Of a stretch of DNA of 64,000 bases, positions 37,626 through 44,977 are shown piece after piece. Source of the stretch: CAVUPF01 sp963803755. GTDB taxonomy: Bacteria; Actinomycetota; Thermoleophilia; Solirubrobacterales; 70-9. The first letter of the stretch is position 1, and each line of letters starts with the position of its first letter. The DNA lies in the NCBI GenBank assembly GCA_963803755.1, contig CAWDNP010000012.1, positions 186,001-250,000 on the forward strand, written 5' to 3'. The notes below the pieces were generated by a model, which was not told the DNA's origin, ran no database searches, and saw only the letters and a program-made list of their open reading frames with translations. A program made the translations under genes and the position numbers.

Positions 37626-37778
37626 GAAGGCGTCCTGAAGCGCCTCCTCGGCCTGCTCGGCGCCCTCGCAGTTGCGCCGGGCAATGGCAAGCAGACGACC
37701 TCGATGCGCATCGTAGAGTTGCCCGGCGAGCGCCTGGACCTGGGCATCCCTGCGCTGCTCGGCGGTGCTGGCGTACAT
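37626..37778 (-). pseudogene. Sigma factor, first 51 codons, 5' part of the split gene
   Basis: Starts at the ATG ending at 37778 with a strong GGAGGAGG ribosome site 7 bp upstream. It encodes Y-D-A-H-R-G-R-L-L-A-I-A-R-R and E-Q-A-E-E-A-L-Q-D-A-F, the start of sigma region 2. Sense reading as a sigma factor stops at 37626, 34 bp from the serine-recombinase stop codon. The continuation lies at 34917 downward. Confidence 0.72.
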
Positions 37779-37779
37779 C

Positions 37780-37806
37780 TTTCGACCTCCTCCGTCGCTG
37801 GCTTTG
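37780..37806 (-). repeat. Leader repeat, copy A
   Basis: A 27-bp sequence containing the ribosome site of the split sigma gene. It is the perfect reverse complement of 39398-39424 and matches 37922-37946 over 25 bases. Three copies within 1.6 kb suggest a small dispersed element or duplicated gene leader. Confidence 0.7.
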
Positions 37807-37871
37807 ACGAAGGCCGCGAGGGCGCCGGACGGCGAACTCGGAACTCGGGCCGAAGGCCCGAGCCCGCAGGG

Positions 37872-37946
37872 AGCCCTTTAGGGCTTGCAGGGGTCGACTC
37901 CGGTGCCATGCTTCGCGGCCGCAAAGCCAGCGACGGAGGAGGTCGA
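37872..37946 (+). repeat. Leader repeat, copy B, with preceding hairpin
   Basis: Hairpin AGCCC-TTTA-GGGCT (37872-37885) followed by a ~60-bp stretch very similar to 39364-39422, including GCTTCGCGGCC or its ACTTCGCGGCC variant and the 25-bp core at 37922-37946. It lies just upstream of the methyltransferase gene and may provide its leader. Confidence 0.65.
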
Positions 37947-37979
37947 CGGACCGCACCTGACCTTGCATACAGTGGGTCT

Positions 37980-38732
37980 GTGGACCAGGCCACCTATGAC
38001 CGAATCGGGGCCGGTTACGGCGAGGTCCGTCGTGGCGATCCAAGGATCGCCGCGAGGATCAACGAAGCGCTCGACGATGCACGCAGCGTCCTCAACGTCG
38101 GCGCGGGCACGGGCTCTTACGAGCCGGCCGACAGAGAGGTGACCGCGGTCGAGCCCTCAACGGAGATGATCGCCCAGCGCCCGCCTGGATCGGCGCCGGT
38201 GATCCAGGCGAGCGCCGAAGAGTTGCCGTTCGAGGATGACAGCTTCGACGCGGCGATGGCGGTGCTGACCGTCCACCACTGGGCCGACCTCGGAGCTGGC
38301 CTCATAGAGATAGTGCGGGTGACCCGGCAGCGAATCCTGATCGTCGCCTTCGACCCCGACGCGCTGGCCAACCTCTGGATCACCCGCGACTACTTCCCGG
38401 AGATGCTGGAGCTGAAGCGGCGGTCCCCGGTCACGAGCGCTGAGTTGACGACGATGCTTTCGACAGCGCGCAGCGTCCCAATCCCCGTGCCGCGGGACTG
38501 CACCGACCACTTCTTTGCAGCGCTTTGGGCGAGGCCCGAGATGCTCTTCGATGAGGAGGTGGTGCGGCCAATGTGGGTCTGGCAGAGCATCTCGGAGACC
38601 GCGAGGCGAGAAGGTCGTGAGCGGCTCGCCGCCGACCTCAAGGGCGGGGCATGGGATGAGCGCTACGGATACCTGCGCGAGAAGCAGGAGCTGGACGTTG
38701 GACTGAGGCTGGTGGTCGCCGAGCTTGGCTGA
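37980..38732 (+). CDS. Class I SAM-dependent methyltransferase
   Basis: About 250 residues from the GTG at 37980 (V-D-Q-A-T-Y-D-R-I). It has the SAM motif L-N-V-G-A-G-T-G-S-Y, an acidic V-T-A-V-E-P-S strand, and motif F-D-A-A-M-A-V-L-T-V-H-H-W. These are typical of small-molecule methyltransferases of the UbiE/SmtA type. The stop overlaps the start of the PNPOx-family gene by 8 bp, so both are co-translated. Substrate unknown. Confidence 0.88.
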   Translation: MDQATYDRIGAGYGEVRRGDPRIAARINEALDDARSVLNVGAGTGSYEPADREVTAVEPSTEMIAQRPPGSAPVIQASAEELPFEDDSFDAAMAVLTVHHWADLGAGLIEIVRVTRQRILIVAFDPDALANLWITRDYFPEMLELKRRSPVTSAELTTMLSTARSVPIPVPRDCTDHFFAALWARPEMLFDEEVVRPMWVWQSISETARREGRERLAADLKGGAWDERYGYLREKQELDVGLRLVVAELG

Positions 38733-39309
38733 GCCACTGGTCAATCCGCTGGGCGAGCTGGGCGAATGGATCGAGGAAGCGCGCGTGAAGGGCTTGGGGC
38801 AACCCGCCTCGGCGGCTTTCGTGACAGTTGGAGCAGGCGGCCGCCCCTCAGCGCGAACGGTCACGCTGAAGCGCTTGGAAGAGGACGCGCTCGTCTTCAC
38901 CACGGCCTTGTGGACGCGCAAGGCGAAGGAGATCGAGGTCAATCCCCATGTAGCGCTGCTCTTTCACTGGCCGGCGCTTGGTCGTCAGGCCCACATAACC
39001 GGCAAGGCAGTGCAGGCGGAGCGCGCCCTTGCCGAGGAACTCTTCGCCGAGCGCGATCTGGCCCATCAACTACAGACCATCGTCTCCCGCCAGGGTGAGC
39101 CGATCGACGATCTTGACCCGTTGCGAGCCAGACTCGCCCACCTGGCGACGGTGCAGGAGACAGCGCCAGCCTGTCCGGAGGACTGGGGCGCGATCAGGGT
39201 CCTGCCGCAGGCGATCGAGCTGTGGGAGGAAGCACCCGACCGCCTCCACGAGCGGCGGCTCTTCGAGCGCGACGGGGACGGCTGGACCGTGGGCCTGATC
39301 TCGCCGTAG
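38725..39309 (+). CDS. Pyridoxamine 5'-phosphate oxidase-family protein
   Basis: A 194-residue protein with a TTG start overlapping the methyltransferase gene. It follows the PdxH pattern: opening helix W-I-E-E-A-R, P-S-A-R-T-V-T-L-K-R-L with the FMN-phosphate contacts, F-T-T-A-L-W-T-R-K-A-K-E-I, and V-A-L-L-F-H-W. The C-terminal W-x-V-G-L-I-S-P is shorter than the R-L-x-P end of true PdxH. Pyridoxal phosphate synthesis is possible but a related FMN oxidoreductase role is equally likely. Confidence 0.75.
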   Translation: MAEPLVNPLGELGEWIEEARVKGLGQPASAAFVTVGAGGRPSARTVTLKRLEEDALVFTTALWTRKAKEIEVNPHVALLFHWPALGRQAHITGKAVQAERALAEELFAERDLAHQLQTIVSRQGEPIDDLDPLRARLAHLATVQETAPACPEDWGAIRVLPQAIELWEEAPDRLHERRLFERDGDGWTVGLISP

Positions 39310-39342
39310 CGAGCCGGCTCCAGCGCCTGCGCCCTTCGCCTG

Positions 39343-39363
39343 AGCCCCGGCGGTGCCGGGGCT
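39343..39363 (+). terminator. Hairpin after the methyltransferase-PNPOx operon
   Basis: AGCCCCGGC (39343-39351), GGT loop, GCCGGGGCT (39355-39363), a perfect 9-bp stem 33 bp after the stop. No T-run follows. It also forms the head of leader repeat copy C. Confidence 0.5.
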
Positions 39364-39424
39364 TGCAGGGCTCGACGGGTGCCATACTTCGCGGCCGCAA
39401 AGCCAGCGACGGAGGAGGTCGAAA
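39364..39424 (+). repeat. Leader repeat, copy C
   Basis: Similar to copy B along its length, with the 27-bp core at 39398-39424 that exactly inverts copy A. Here no gene start follows the ribosome-site-like GGAGGAGG. Confidence 0.65.
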
Positions 39425-39950
39425 GGTCCGCTCTACGCAGCGCAGGCCGGGGAGCTTGGCGAGGTCGCGGTTGATCGCAGCCCTGCTCTCAGCCGACCGG
39501 CTCCGCCGGGTGTCGGGGCGGCAAGGATGATCCCCCAATGCGGGTGGAGCCTGGACGGAGTAGATCATTCGTCCAAGGTGGCGACTCTACCTTACTGGCG
39601 GTTCGGGGCATCGCGTTTCACGAGAATCCCCGCCACCATGCGAAATCCTGAGACGTGATGCTGCGGACCCGCGCCGGGTCGGACGGTATTACTTGAGATT
39701 GACATATTAAACGAGCTATTTGTGATAGACCGTTCTGCGAACAAGCCGGTCAGGGTGTTGAGGAGCGCCACGACGACACCATGTCGGATGGCTGTTGACG
39801 CTCGATTTCATCCGATCGGGCCGCACTGAGGGCGCGGGTTCGCTCCCCAAGGGCGGCAGAAACCGGGGTGCTCCCCGGATGAGGAGCACCCCAGCAATGC
39901 AAATAGGCGGTCCCGTTGACACAGGCCGTCACAGATAAAGGAGTCTACCC
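39425..39950. other. Long non-coding leader before the I36-like gene
   Basis: No gene found. It contains an A+T-rich patch with a TTGACA box at 39699-39704 and, 17 bp on, GTGATA, a possible promoter, and a perfect 10-bp stem GGGGTGCTCC/GGAGCACCCC (39865-39874, 39883-39892) that could structure the transcript leader. A second TTGACA lies at 39916-39921. Confidence 0.4.
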
Positions 39951-40364
39951 ATGAATCGCATTAGGGCCAAGGTATTCGGGGCGTTGGTGATGGCACTCGC
40001 GGTCGTCGGGTTCGCGGCGCTGCCGTCGATGGCGTCAGCGACCACCCCGCCGGAACAAGGATCGGCCAAGCCGTTGTTTGAAGCTCAACCGCTGCTCGAA
40101 GAAGCGTGCTCCAGCGGTCACGAGTGCGTCTGGCCCCAGACGGAATTTCAGGGGGCCAGAGCAGAAATCCTATGCATCGGGGGCTATCACGAATTCGGTA
40201 CCAAGCGCTCTGCCAAGAACCGCTGTGCGAACAAGAAGGTGACACTCGTCTGGAAAGAACCTGAAGTATTTATTGAAGTGGCTTGCATGGATCCGAACGG
40301 GAATCGCCCGAATCCCGGAGCATTCAATGGGATTGATGTGGGAACCGAAGGATCGCGCTGCTGA
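39951..40364 (+). CDS. Small secreted protein, peptidase-inhibitor I36-like
   Basis: A 137-residue protein with an AAAGGAG ribosome site and a clear signal peptide ending A-S-A. The mature part has six cysteines, the pattern C-S-S-G-H-E-C-V-W and F-Q-G-A-R-A-E-I, followed by N-R-C-A-N-K and C-M-D-P-N-G. This resembles the beta/gamma-crystallin-like I36 inhibitor family of actinobacteria. It is followed by a very strong terminator hairpin. A decayed copy of its 3' end lies 1.3 kb downstream. Role unproven, possibly a secreted inhibitor or surface protein. Confidence 0.7.
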   Translation: MNRIRAKVFGALVMALAVVGFAALPSMASATTPPEQGSAKPLFEAQPLLEEACSSGHECVWPQTEFQGARAEILCIGGYHEFGTKRSAKNRCANKKVTLVWKEPEVFIEVACMDPNGNRPNPGAFNGIDVGTEGSRC

Positions 40365-40374
40365 AGGGTCAGTG

Positions 40375-40427
40375 AGGGTGACAACCCCACGGCGGCTCTG
40401 TAGGAGCCGTCGTGGGGTTGTCACCCT
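40375..40427 (+). terminator. Long terminator hairpin of the I36-like gene
   Basis: Two 24-bp arms, 40375-40398 and 40404-40427, pair with one G-T wobble around a TGTAG loop, 10 bp after the stop codon. It is exceptionally stable; it may also serve the convergent lepB gene. It is absent from the decayed copy near 41740. Confidence 0.75.
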
Positions 40428-40515
40428 ATGAGAGTCCGAAGCAGTCGCCGTACGCCATCTGTTCGCGGACGCCGAGGGAAGGCCGGAGGATCAGACGGCG
40501 GGGTGAGTGCGCGTC

Positions 40516-41145
40516 TTAGAAAAGGCCGATTCGGTCCGGCGGCCAGTAGGTAGCGAATGCCTTGCCGATGATCCAGCTGCGGGGGATGGGGCCCCAGTAA
40601 CGGCTGTCGTCGCTTGCCCCACGGTTATCGCCCATCATGAAGTAATAGCCCGGCGGAACGGTGATCGGCTTTGGCAGGTTGCAGCGAGCACCGGGGGCGT
40701 TGTCGCATGGGTTCGTATACGGTTCGCTCTTCTTCTCAACCCCGTTGACGACCGGGTGCCCTTCGCGGATGCTGACGGTGTCGCCCGGCCCGGCGACGAT
40801 CCGCTTGATGAAGTTTTGGCTGGACTCGGCCTTCGTCGGCCTCGGGCAGGCTTGATCTTCTGGGTCCGACACGCCGCATTCATTGGCATTGTCGTCGGCT
40901 CCCGCCGGCGGATGGAAGACGACGATGTCTCCGATTGCCGGACTGGTGAAGTTGTAGATGAAGCGGTTGACCAGTACCCGCTGACCGACGACGAGGGTCG
41001 GTTCCATCGACTGCGAGGGGATCTGGTAGGGCTTGACGATCCAAGCCTGGATGCCAAGCGCCAGGCCAAGTGCGAGCGCGACGATGACGACCAGCTCGAC
41101 CAGTCCGCCGGCCCTGCTCTTCGGCTTGGGGATCGAGGGTCTCAG
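40516..41145 (-). CDS. lepB: Signal peptidase I
   Basis: Type I signal peptidase, about 209 residues. One membrane helix (L-V-E-L-V-V-I-V-A-L-A-L-G-L-A-L) precedes I-P-S-Q-S-M-E-P-T-L with the catalytic Ser. F-I-K-R-I-V-A-G-P-G-D holds the catalytic Lys, and Y-F-M-M-G-D-N-R-G-A-S-D-D-S-R-Y-W-G follows. The ATG at 41007 would cut off the Ser and the helix, so the gene must start upstream; the frame runs up to the rplS fragment, but no ATG/GTG/TTG is found there, so the 5' boundary is approximate and a frameshift is likely. It cleaves signal peptides outside the membrane. It sits inside the integrative element with an rplS fragment, as in the chromosomal rplS-lepB order. Confidence 0.85.
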   Translation of the reverse strand: MRPSIPKPKSRAGGLVELVVIVALALGLALGIQAWIVKPYQIPSQSMEPTLVVGQRVLVNRFIYNFTSPAIGDIVVFHPPAGADDNANECGVSDPEDQACPRPTKAESSQNFIKRIVAGPGDTVSIREGHPVVNGVEKKSEPYTNPCDNAPGARCNLPKPITVPPGYYFMMGDNRGASDDSRYWGPIPRSWIIGKAFATYWPPDRIGLF

Positions 41146-41405
41146 GCCGAGCCCTCGCCGGAGTCGCTGGCCACGGTGGCCGGCTCCCCCGCCCCGCTCG
41201 CCGCCGGTGCATCCGTGGCCTCGGAGTAGACCTTGGCCCTCCGTACGTCGCCGCGCTCGGCGATCTCGAGCTTTCCGATCGTCCGCGGGTGCAGCGGAAA
41301 CGTCCGCTCGACGCCGACCCCGAAGGGTTGCTTGCGGACGGTGAAGGTCTGCCGCGAGCCGCTCCCCCGGCGGCGCTCAGTGCTGTCGATGATCATGGTC
41401 ATTAG
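41142..41405 (-). pseudogene. rplS: Ribosomal protein L19 fragment
   Basis: The frame encodes R-R-R-G-S-G-S-R-Q-T-F-T-V-R-K, G-V-G-V-E-R-T-F-P-L-H and G-D-V-R-R-A-K-V-Y, the second half of L19, followed by an Ala/Gly/Ser tail. The first ~40 residues of L19 are not recognisable: sequence upstream is A+T-richer and without the expected start. A truncated copy beside lepB suggests capture of a chromosomal rplS-lepB segment. An intact rplS is presumably elsewhere. Confidence 0.65.
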
Positions 41406-41681
41406 AAGTATTTCAATCCGCTTCGTCCCAGAAATCAAACTCTATTCGAGGCTCCGTCCTCAATGAGCCGTCGCGACGAAAATCTCGCCCGGCCGCGTCC
41501 CGGACGAGCCGGCATAGTAGCCAAGGTCGTCCAGTCTTCCTCGCACTACCTCGTCTACATAGGCCGCCATGTCGGTTCACTCGCGAGTGGACGCACTCGC
41601 TTCGAGCGACACTTCAGGGCCGCAGCGCTGATGTACGCGATCGCGCCAGGCAGACGAAGCCAGAACCCGGACGTTTCAACT

Positions 41682-41815
41682 ACATCGACGTAGGGACCGA
41701 AGGGTCGCGCTGCTGAACAGGTCAGTGAGGGTAACAACCCCTTTCGAGAGTCGGAAGCAGTCGCCGTACGCCCGGTTGTTCGCGGGCGCCGAGGGAACGC
41801 CGGAAAGTCGTTGGG
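41682..41815 (+). pseudogene. Decayed copy of the I36-like gene 3' end and its downstream
   Basis: Closely similar to 40331-40490. It includes the last codons D-V-G-T-E-G-S-R-C-stop, the following GGTCAGTGAGGGT, and a GTCGGAAGCAGTCGCCGTAC-like stretch. The 48-bp terminator hairpin present in the first copy is missing, as if excised. Upstream sequence no longer encodes the inhibitor. Confidence 0.65.
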
Positions 41816-42153
41816 CAAGCAGACACCAACTCCCGTGTCTTGAGATTCCCGATTAAGCGCAGACTGCTTCGGGCCATCGCAGAAGTCAGGCGCCCCCAGT
41901 GCCAATGTCTGCTCGAACCGGAGGCCGGGACGGGCGATGGTGATCTGGAGGGGTGCCGTCGAGCATCCACAGCAGCGCGTGGGTGTCGGCGACGCAGCGC
42001 CGAAGAAAGTTTGATTCGGGCGGAGGGGGTACCAAGAAGCGCTCCCGAACGTCTTGCACGCAGGATGAAGCGAAACGATGCCGGAGAGATTTGCCGACGC
42101 TGCGACTTAGGAGCGGTGGTTTGGCAAATCGAGATTCACGACAAGAGGCGGTA
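41816..42153. other. Gene-free stretch before the excisionase
   Basis: No convincing gene. The open frame here is only the upstream extension of the excisionase frame. It should contain that gene's promoter. Confidence 0.35.
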
Positions 42154-42458
42154 ATGGAGCGGGAGGGGCACAACGGCAGCCTCACGAGCGCGCTGACCCT
42201 CAACCTCACCGACGAGCTGGTCCAGCGGATCGCCGAGCGGGCCGTCGAGATGATCGCTCGACAGCAGGACGAAAGCGTCGAGGACGGCTGGCTGCGCGGC
42301 GCTGACAAGATCGCCGACTACATCGACTCCCGCGTTCCCGCGTCTACGCGCTCGCCTCGGCGCGACGTATCCCCGTCCACCACGACGGCTCGGCGCTGAT
42401 CGCCCGCCGCTCCGAGCTGGACCATTGGCTGCGGGCGGGCGGGGGTCGGCGACCGTAA
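42154..42458 (+). CDS. Excisionase-like HTH protein, frameshifted
   Basis: About 101 residues. After an N-terminal helix (L-T-D-E-L-V-Q-R-I-A-E-R-A-V-E), the helix-turn-helix reads W-L-R-G-A-D-K-I-A-D-Y-I, then after a frame change near 42335 R-V-Y-A-L-A-S-A-R-R-I-P-V-H-H-D-G-S-A-L-I-A-R-R-S-E-L. This is the MerR-like excisionase/DNA-binding family. It lies 236 bp from attR, while the integrase is at the opposite end; circularisation would bring them together. It probably promotes excision. Confidence 0.75.
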
Positions 42459-42614
42459 GGTTCCGCACGGCCGCCGCGGGACGCCGGAGCCGGGCACGGT
42501 CGTAGCGGCCCGCGCCGCCGACGCGGGACGGCTCGCTCTGTTTGTCATCGGCGCTGACCGCGAGGTGGACTGGCGGCGTCGGGCGGCGCCCCTTTTAGCG
42601 TTTCGGCGCAGGAA

Positions 42615-42638
42615 CCTTGCCACATCCCTTGCCACCCC
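42615..42638 (+). repeat. Paired arm-type motif near attR
   Basis: CCTTGCCACATC (42615-42626) and CCTTGCCACCCC (42627-42638) repeat the tandem motif found at 22803-22825 in the same orientation. They flank the right end of the element between the excisionase and attR. Confidence 0.5.
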
Positions 42639-42681
42639 CCGTAAAAATGGTCTCCGAGGACCACTCATTTGGGGGGAAATG

Positions 42682-42748
42682 TGGCTCTGTGAAAGGGATG
42701 CCGGAGGAGGGACTCGAACCCCCGACACGCGGATTATGATTCCGCTGC
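42682..42748 (-). repeat. Right attachment site (attR)
   Basis: The right copy of the 67-bp repeat, offset from the left copy by exactly 20,046 bp. Within it 42695-42748 is identical to the left. It covers the 3' two-thirds of an intact tRNA-Met gene, so integration preserved tRNA function. Confidence 0.88.
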
Positions 42749-42772
42749 TCTAACCAGCTGAGCTACTCCGGC
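42699..42772 (-). tRNA. tRNA-Met (CAT)
   Basis: A 74-base tRNA with acceptor GCCGGAG/CTCCGGC, D-stem GCTC/GAGC, anticodon stem GCGGA/TCCGC with loop ATCATAA (anticodon CAT), T-arm and discriminator A. G1-C72 pairs, so it is not the initiator. Elongator Met is likely; a lysidine-modified Ile tRNA also has CAT and cannot be ruled out. It is the insertion target of the 20-kb element. Confidence 0.93.
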
Positions 42773-42873
42773 GGGGACGGTGATGGTAGCGATGGGGGGT
42801 GAGTGGCTGGTGCTGCGATTCTTGGGCTATGCAGCGTGGGTCCGGTCGGGCGCCGGAGACGGGATGGTCGGCA

Positions 42874-43047
42874 ATGCGGCCAGTCTTTGTGGCTTTCCTG
42901 TTGGCCGCTGACGCGTTTGTGGTCGCGACCCTTGGGATCGCTCGGCCGCGGGGCTGGGTTCCGCCCTTTGTTGCCTTCGGGTCGATCCTCATCGGGCTGA
43001 TCGTCTTCGAGGTGTGGTCGGTGCGGCACCGGCACGACGACGACTGA
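42874..43047 (+). CDS. Small two-helix membrane protein
   Basis: About 57 residues from the ATG at 42874: two membrane helices (F-V-A-F-L-L-A-A-D-A-F-V-V-A and P-F-V-A-F-G-S-I-L-I-G-L-I-V-F) and a His/Asp-rich end. The frame is open upstream to 42799, but that part is not hydrophobic. Function unknown. Confidence 0.5.
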   Translation: MRPVFVAFLLAADAFVVATLGIARPRGWVPPFVAFGSILIGLIVFEVWSVRHRHDDD

Positions 43048-43121
43048 CGCGGCAGGCCGCTACGCTCCGCACCGCACCGGTCGCCCGGCGTGTCCATCGC
43101 TGGCTAGGGTTTGCTCTCACT

Positions 43122-44075
43122 GTGAGCGCGGAGTTGGACAGGGCGGTGCGGGCGGTGGTCCGGGATTGCCTGGGAGTGGCTCCCGGGGAGGAGGTGCTGG
43201 TCGTCTGCAACCCGGCGACCGAGGAGCTTGGCGCTCTGATGCGGGACGAGGCACAAGAGGTCGGCGCCGACGCGGTCCTGGCCATGATTGCCGAGCGCGA
43301 CTCGCACGCCGCCGAGCCGCCGGGACCGGTCGCCGCGGCGATGGCCGCCGCCGCCGCCGTTCTCGCCCCGACCGTCCAGTCGCTCTCCCATACCGCTGCC
43401 CGTAAGGCGGCCAGTGAGGCCGGCGCTCGCATCGCCACGTTGCCCGGGGTCACCGAGGAGATGATCGCCCGGGTGATGAGCGCGGATATGGTCGAGCTGC
43501 GGCGCCGAGGCGCAGCGGTCGCCGCCGTCCTTGACCGCGGTAGCGAGGCCCGCATCACCTGCGCCCACGGCAGCGACCTGCGGCTCGGGCTCAAGGGCCG
43601 GCGGGCGATCCCCGACGCCGGCGAGTTGGCCGCCTCCGGCGCCTTCGGCAACCTGCCTTGTGGCGAGGGGTTCATCGCTCCCCTGGAGGGAACGGGCGAG
43701 GGGACGCTGGTCGTTGACGGGTCGATCGCCGGGGCTGGGCGGGTCGAGATGCCGGTCACGCTCACCGTCCGCGGCGGCCACCTGACCGAGGCCACCGGCA
43801 CGGCCGGCGCCATCCTGCTGGAGCTGCTGAGCACCCACGGGCCGGACGGGACCAACGTCGCCGAGCTGGGGATCGGCACCAACGAGAAGGCGATTCTCAC
43901 CGGCAACATCCTCGAGGACGAGAAGATCCTCGGCACCGCCCACGTCGCCTTCGGCGCCTCGGCGGCGATCGGCGGCACGGTCCAGGTGCCGGTCCATCTC
44001 GACTGCGTGGTGCTTGAGCCGACAGTGGAGATCGACGGCGAGGCGATCGTCCACGGCGGCAAGCTGCTCCTCTGA
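43122..44075 (+). CDS. Aminopeptidase, M29-like metallopeptidase
   Basis: About 317 residues from the GTG at 43122. It shows the M29-type aminopeptidase layout: V-V-C-N-P-A-T-E-E-L near the start, then P-C-G-E-G-F-I-A-P-L-E-G-T-G-E-G, containing the metal-binding Glu, L-G-I-G-T-N-E-K-A and the C-terminal H-L-D-C-V-V. The usual His-x-Asp metal ligands are partly altered, so activity is likely but not certain. The next gene starts 1 bp after its stop, so they form an operon. Confidence 0.75.
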   Translation: MSAELDRAVRAVVRDCLGVAPGEEVLVVCNPATEELGALMRDEAQEVGADAVLAMIAERDSHAAEPPGPVAAAMAAAAAVLAPTVQSLSHTAARKAASEAGARIATLPGVTEEMIARVMSADMVELRRRGAAVAAVLDRGSEARITCAHGSDLRLGLKGRRAIPDAGELAASGAFGNLPCGEGFIAPLEGTGEGTLVVDGSIAGAGRVEMPVTLTVRGGHLTEATGTAGAILLELLSTHGPDGTNVAELGIGTNEKAILTGNILEDEKILGTAHVAFGASAAIGGTVQVPVHLDCVVLEPTVEIDGEAIVHGGKLLL

Positions 44076-44076
44076 G

Positions 44077-44964
44077 ATGTCGCTGCTCGGCGTCCCCAAC
44101 GTCTCCGAGGGGCGCGATGCTGGGCGGATCGCCGCCCTGGCGGCCGTCTTCTCCCGCGGCGCGACCTTGCTCGACCGCCACTCCGACGCCGATCACAACC
44201 GCACCGTCTTCACGCTTGCCGCTGGCCCGGGGCCGTTGCTCGACGCCCTCGTCTGGGGCGCCGAGGAGGCGGTCGAGAAGATCGACATGAGCGCGCACGA
44301 GGGCGTCCACCCGACGATCGGGGCGCTTGACGTCTGCCCGGTCGTCTGGCTCGACCCGGCCGAGCGCGGCGCTGCCCGCACCGAGGCGATCGAGGTCGCC
44401 GACCAGATCGGCGGGCTCGGCGTCCCCGTTTTTTTCTACGGCGAGCTGGCGACCAGTCCCGGGCGCGCAGAGCGCGCCTACTTCCGCAACGGCGGCCTAC
44501 CCGAGCTGTGGCTGCGGATGGAGGCCGGCGAGCTGCAGCCCGATCGCGGCCCCGCTCTGCCCCACCGCACCGCGGGTGCCACCCTGATCACCGCCCGCCC
44601 GCCGCTCGCGGCCTTCAACGTCGAGCTGGATAGCGGCGACGTCGAGGTCGCCCGCGCCGTCGCCGCGGAGCTGCGCGAGTCCGGCGGCGGCTTGCTCGGT
44701 GTCAGGGCGATGGGCCTGCCGCTCGCTGGCGGCCGCGCTCAGATCTCGACCAATATCCACGATCCGCTCGCAGTGCCGCTGGCTGCGGTCGTCGAGCGGG
44801 TGCGCACTCTGGCCGCGCCGTTCGGCGCCCGCCCGGTCGAGGCCGAGCTGGTCGGCCTGGCTCCCGAGGGAGCGCTGGGCGGCTATCCCGAGGACGTGCC
44901 GATCCGCGGCTTCGACCCCGACCGCCACGTGATCGAGCGGCGGCTCGCTACCTCAACCGATTAG
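44077..44964 (+). CDS. ftcD: Glutamate formimidoyltransferase
   Basis: A 295-residue intact protein. It matches the formiminotransferase domain: V-P-N-V-S-E-G-R-D at the start, H-S-D-A-D-H-N-R-T-V-F-T containing the catalytic His, E-G-V-H-P-T-I-G-A-L-D-V, and Q-I-S-T-N-I-H-D. It transfers the formimino group from formimino-glutamate to tetrahydrofolate in histidine breakdown. No cyclodeaminase domain is attached. No other hut genes are adjacent, so a different role of this family in one-carbon metabolism is possible. Confidence 0.88.
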   Translation: MSLLGVPNVSEGRDAGRIAALAAVFSRGATLLDRHSDADHNRTVFTLAAGPGPLLDALVWGAEEAVEKIDMSAHEGVHPTIGALDVCPVVWLDPAERGAARTEAIEVADQIGGLGVPVFFYGELATSPGRAERAYFRNGGLPELWLRMEAGELQPDRGPALPHRTAGATLITARPPLAAFNVELDSGDVEVARAVAAELRESGGGLLGVRAMGLPLAGGRAQISTNIHDPLAVPLAAVVERVRTLAAPFGARPVEAELVGLAPEGALGGYPEDVPIRGFDPDRHVIERRLATSTD

Positions 44965-44977
44965 ATTCAGCTAGCTC

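Noticed and set aside
40375..40427. Hairpin as a second replication origin
   Set aside because: Its place 10 bp after a stop codon between convergent genes fits a bidirectional terminator.
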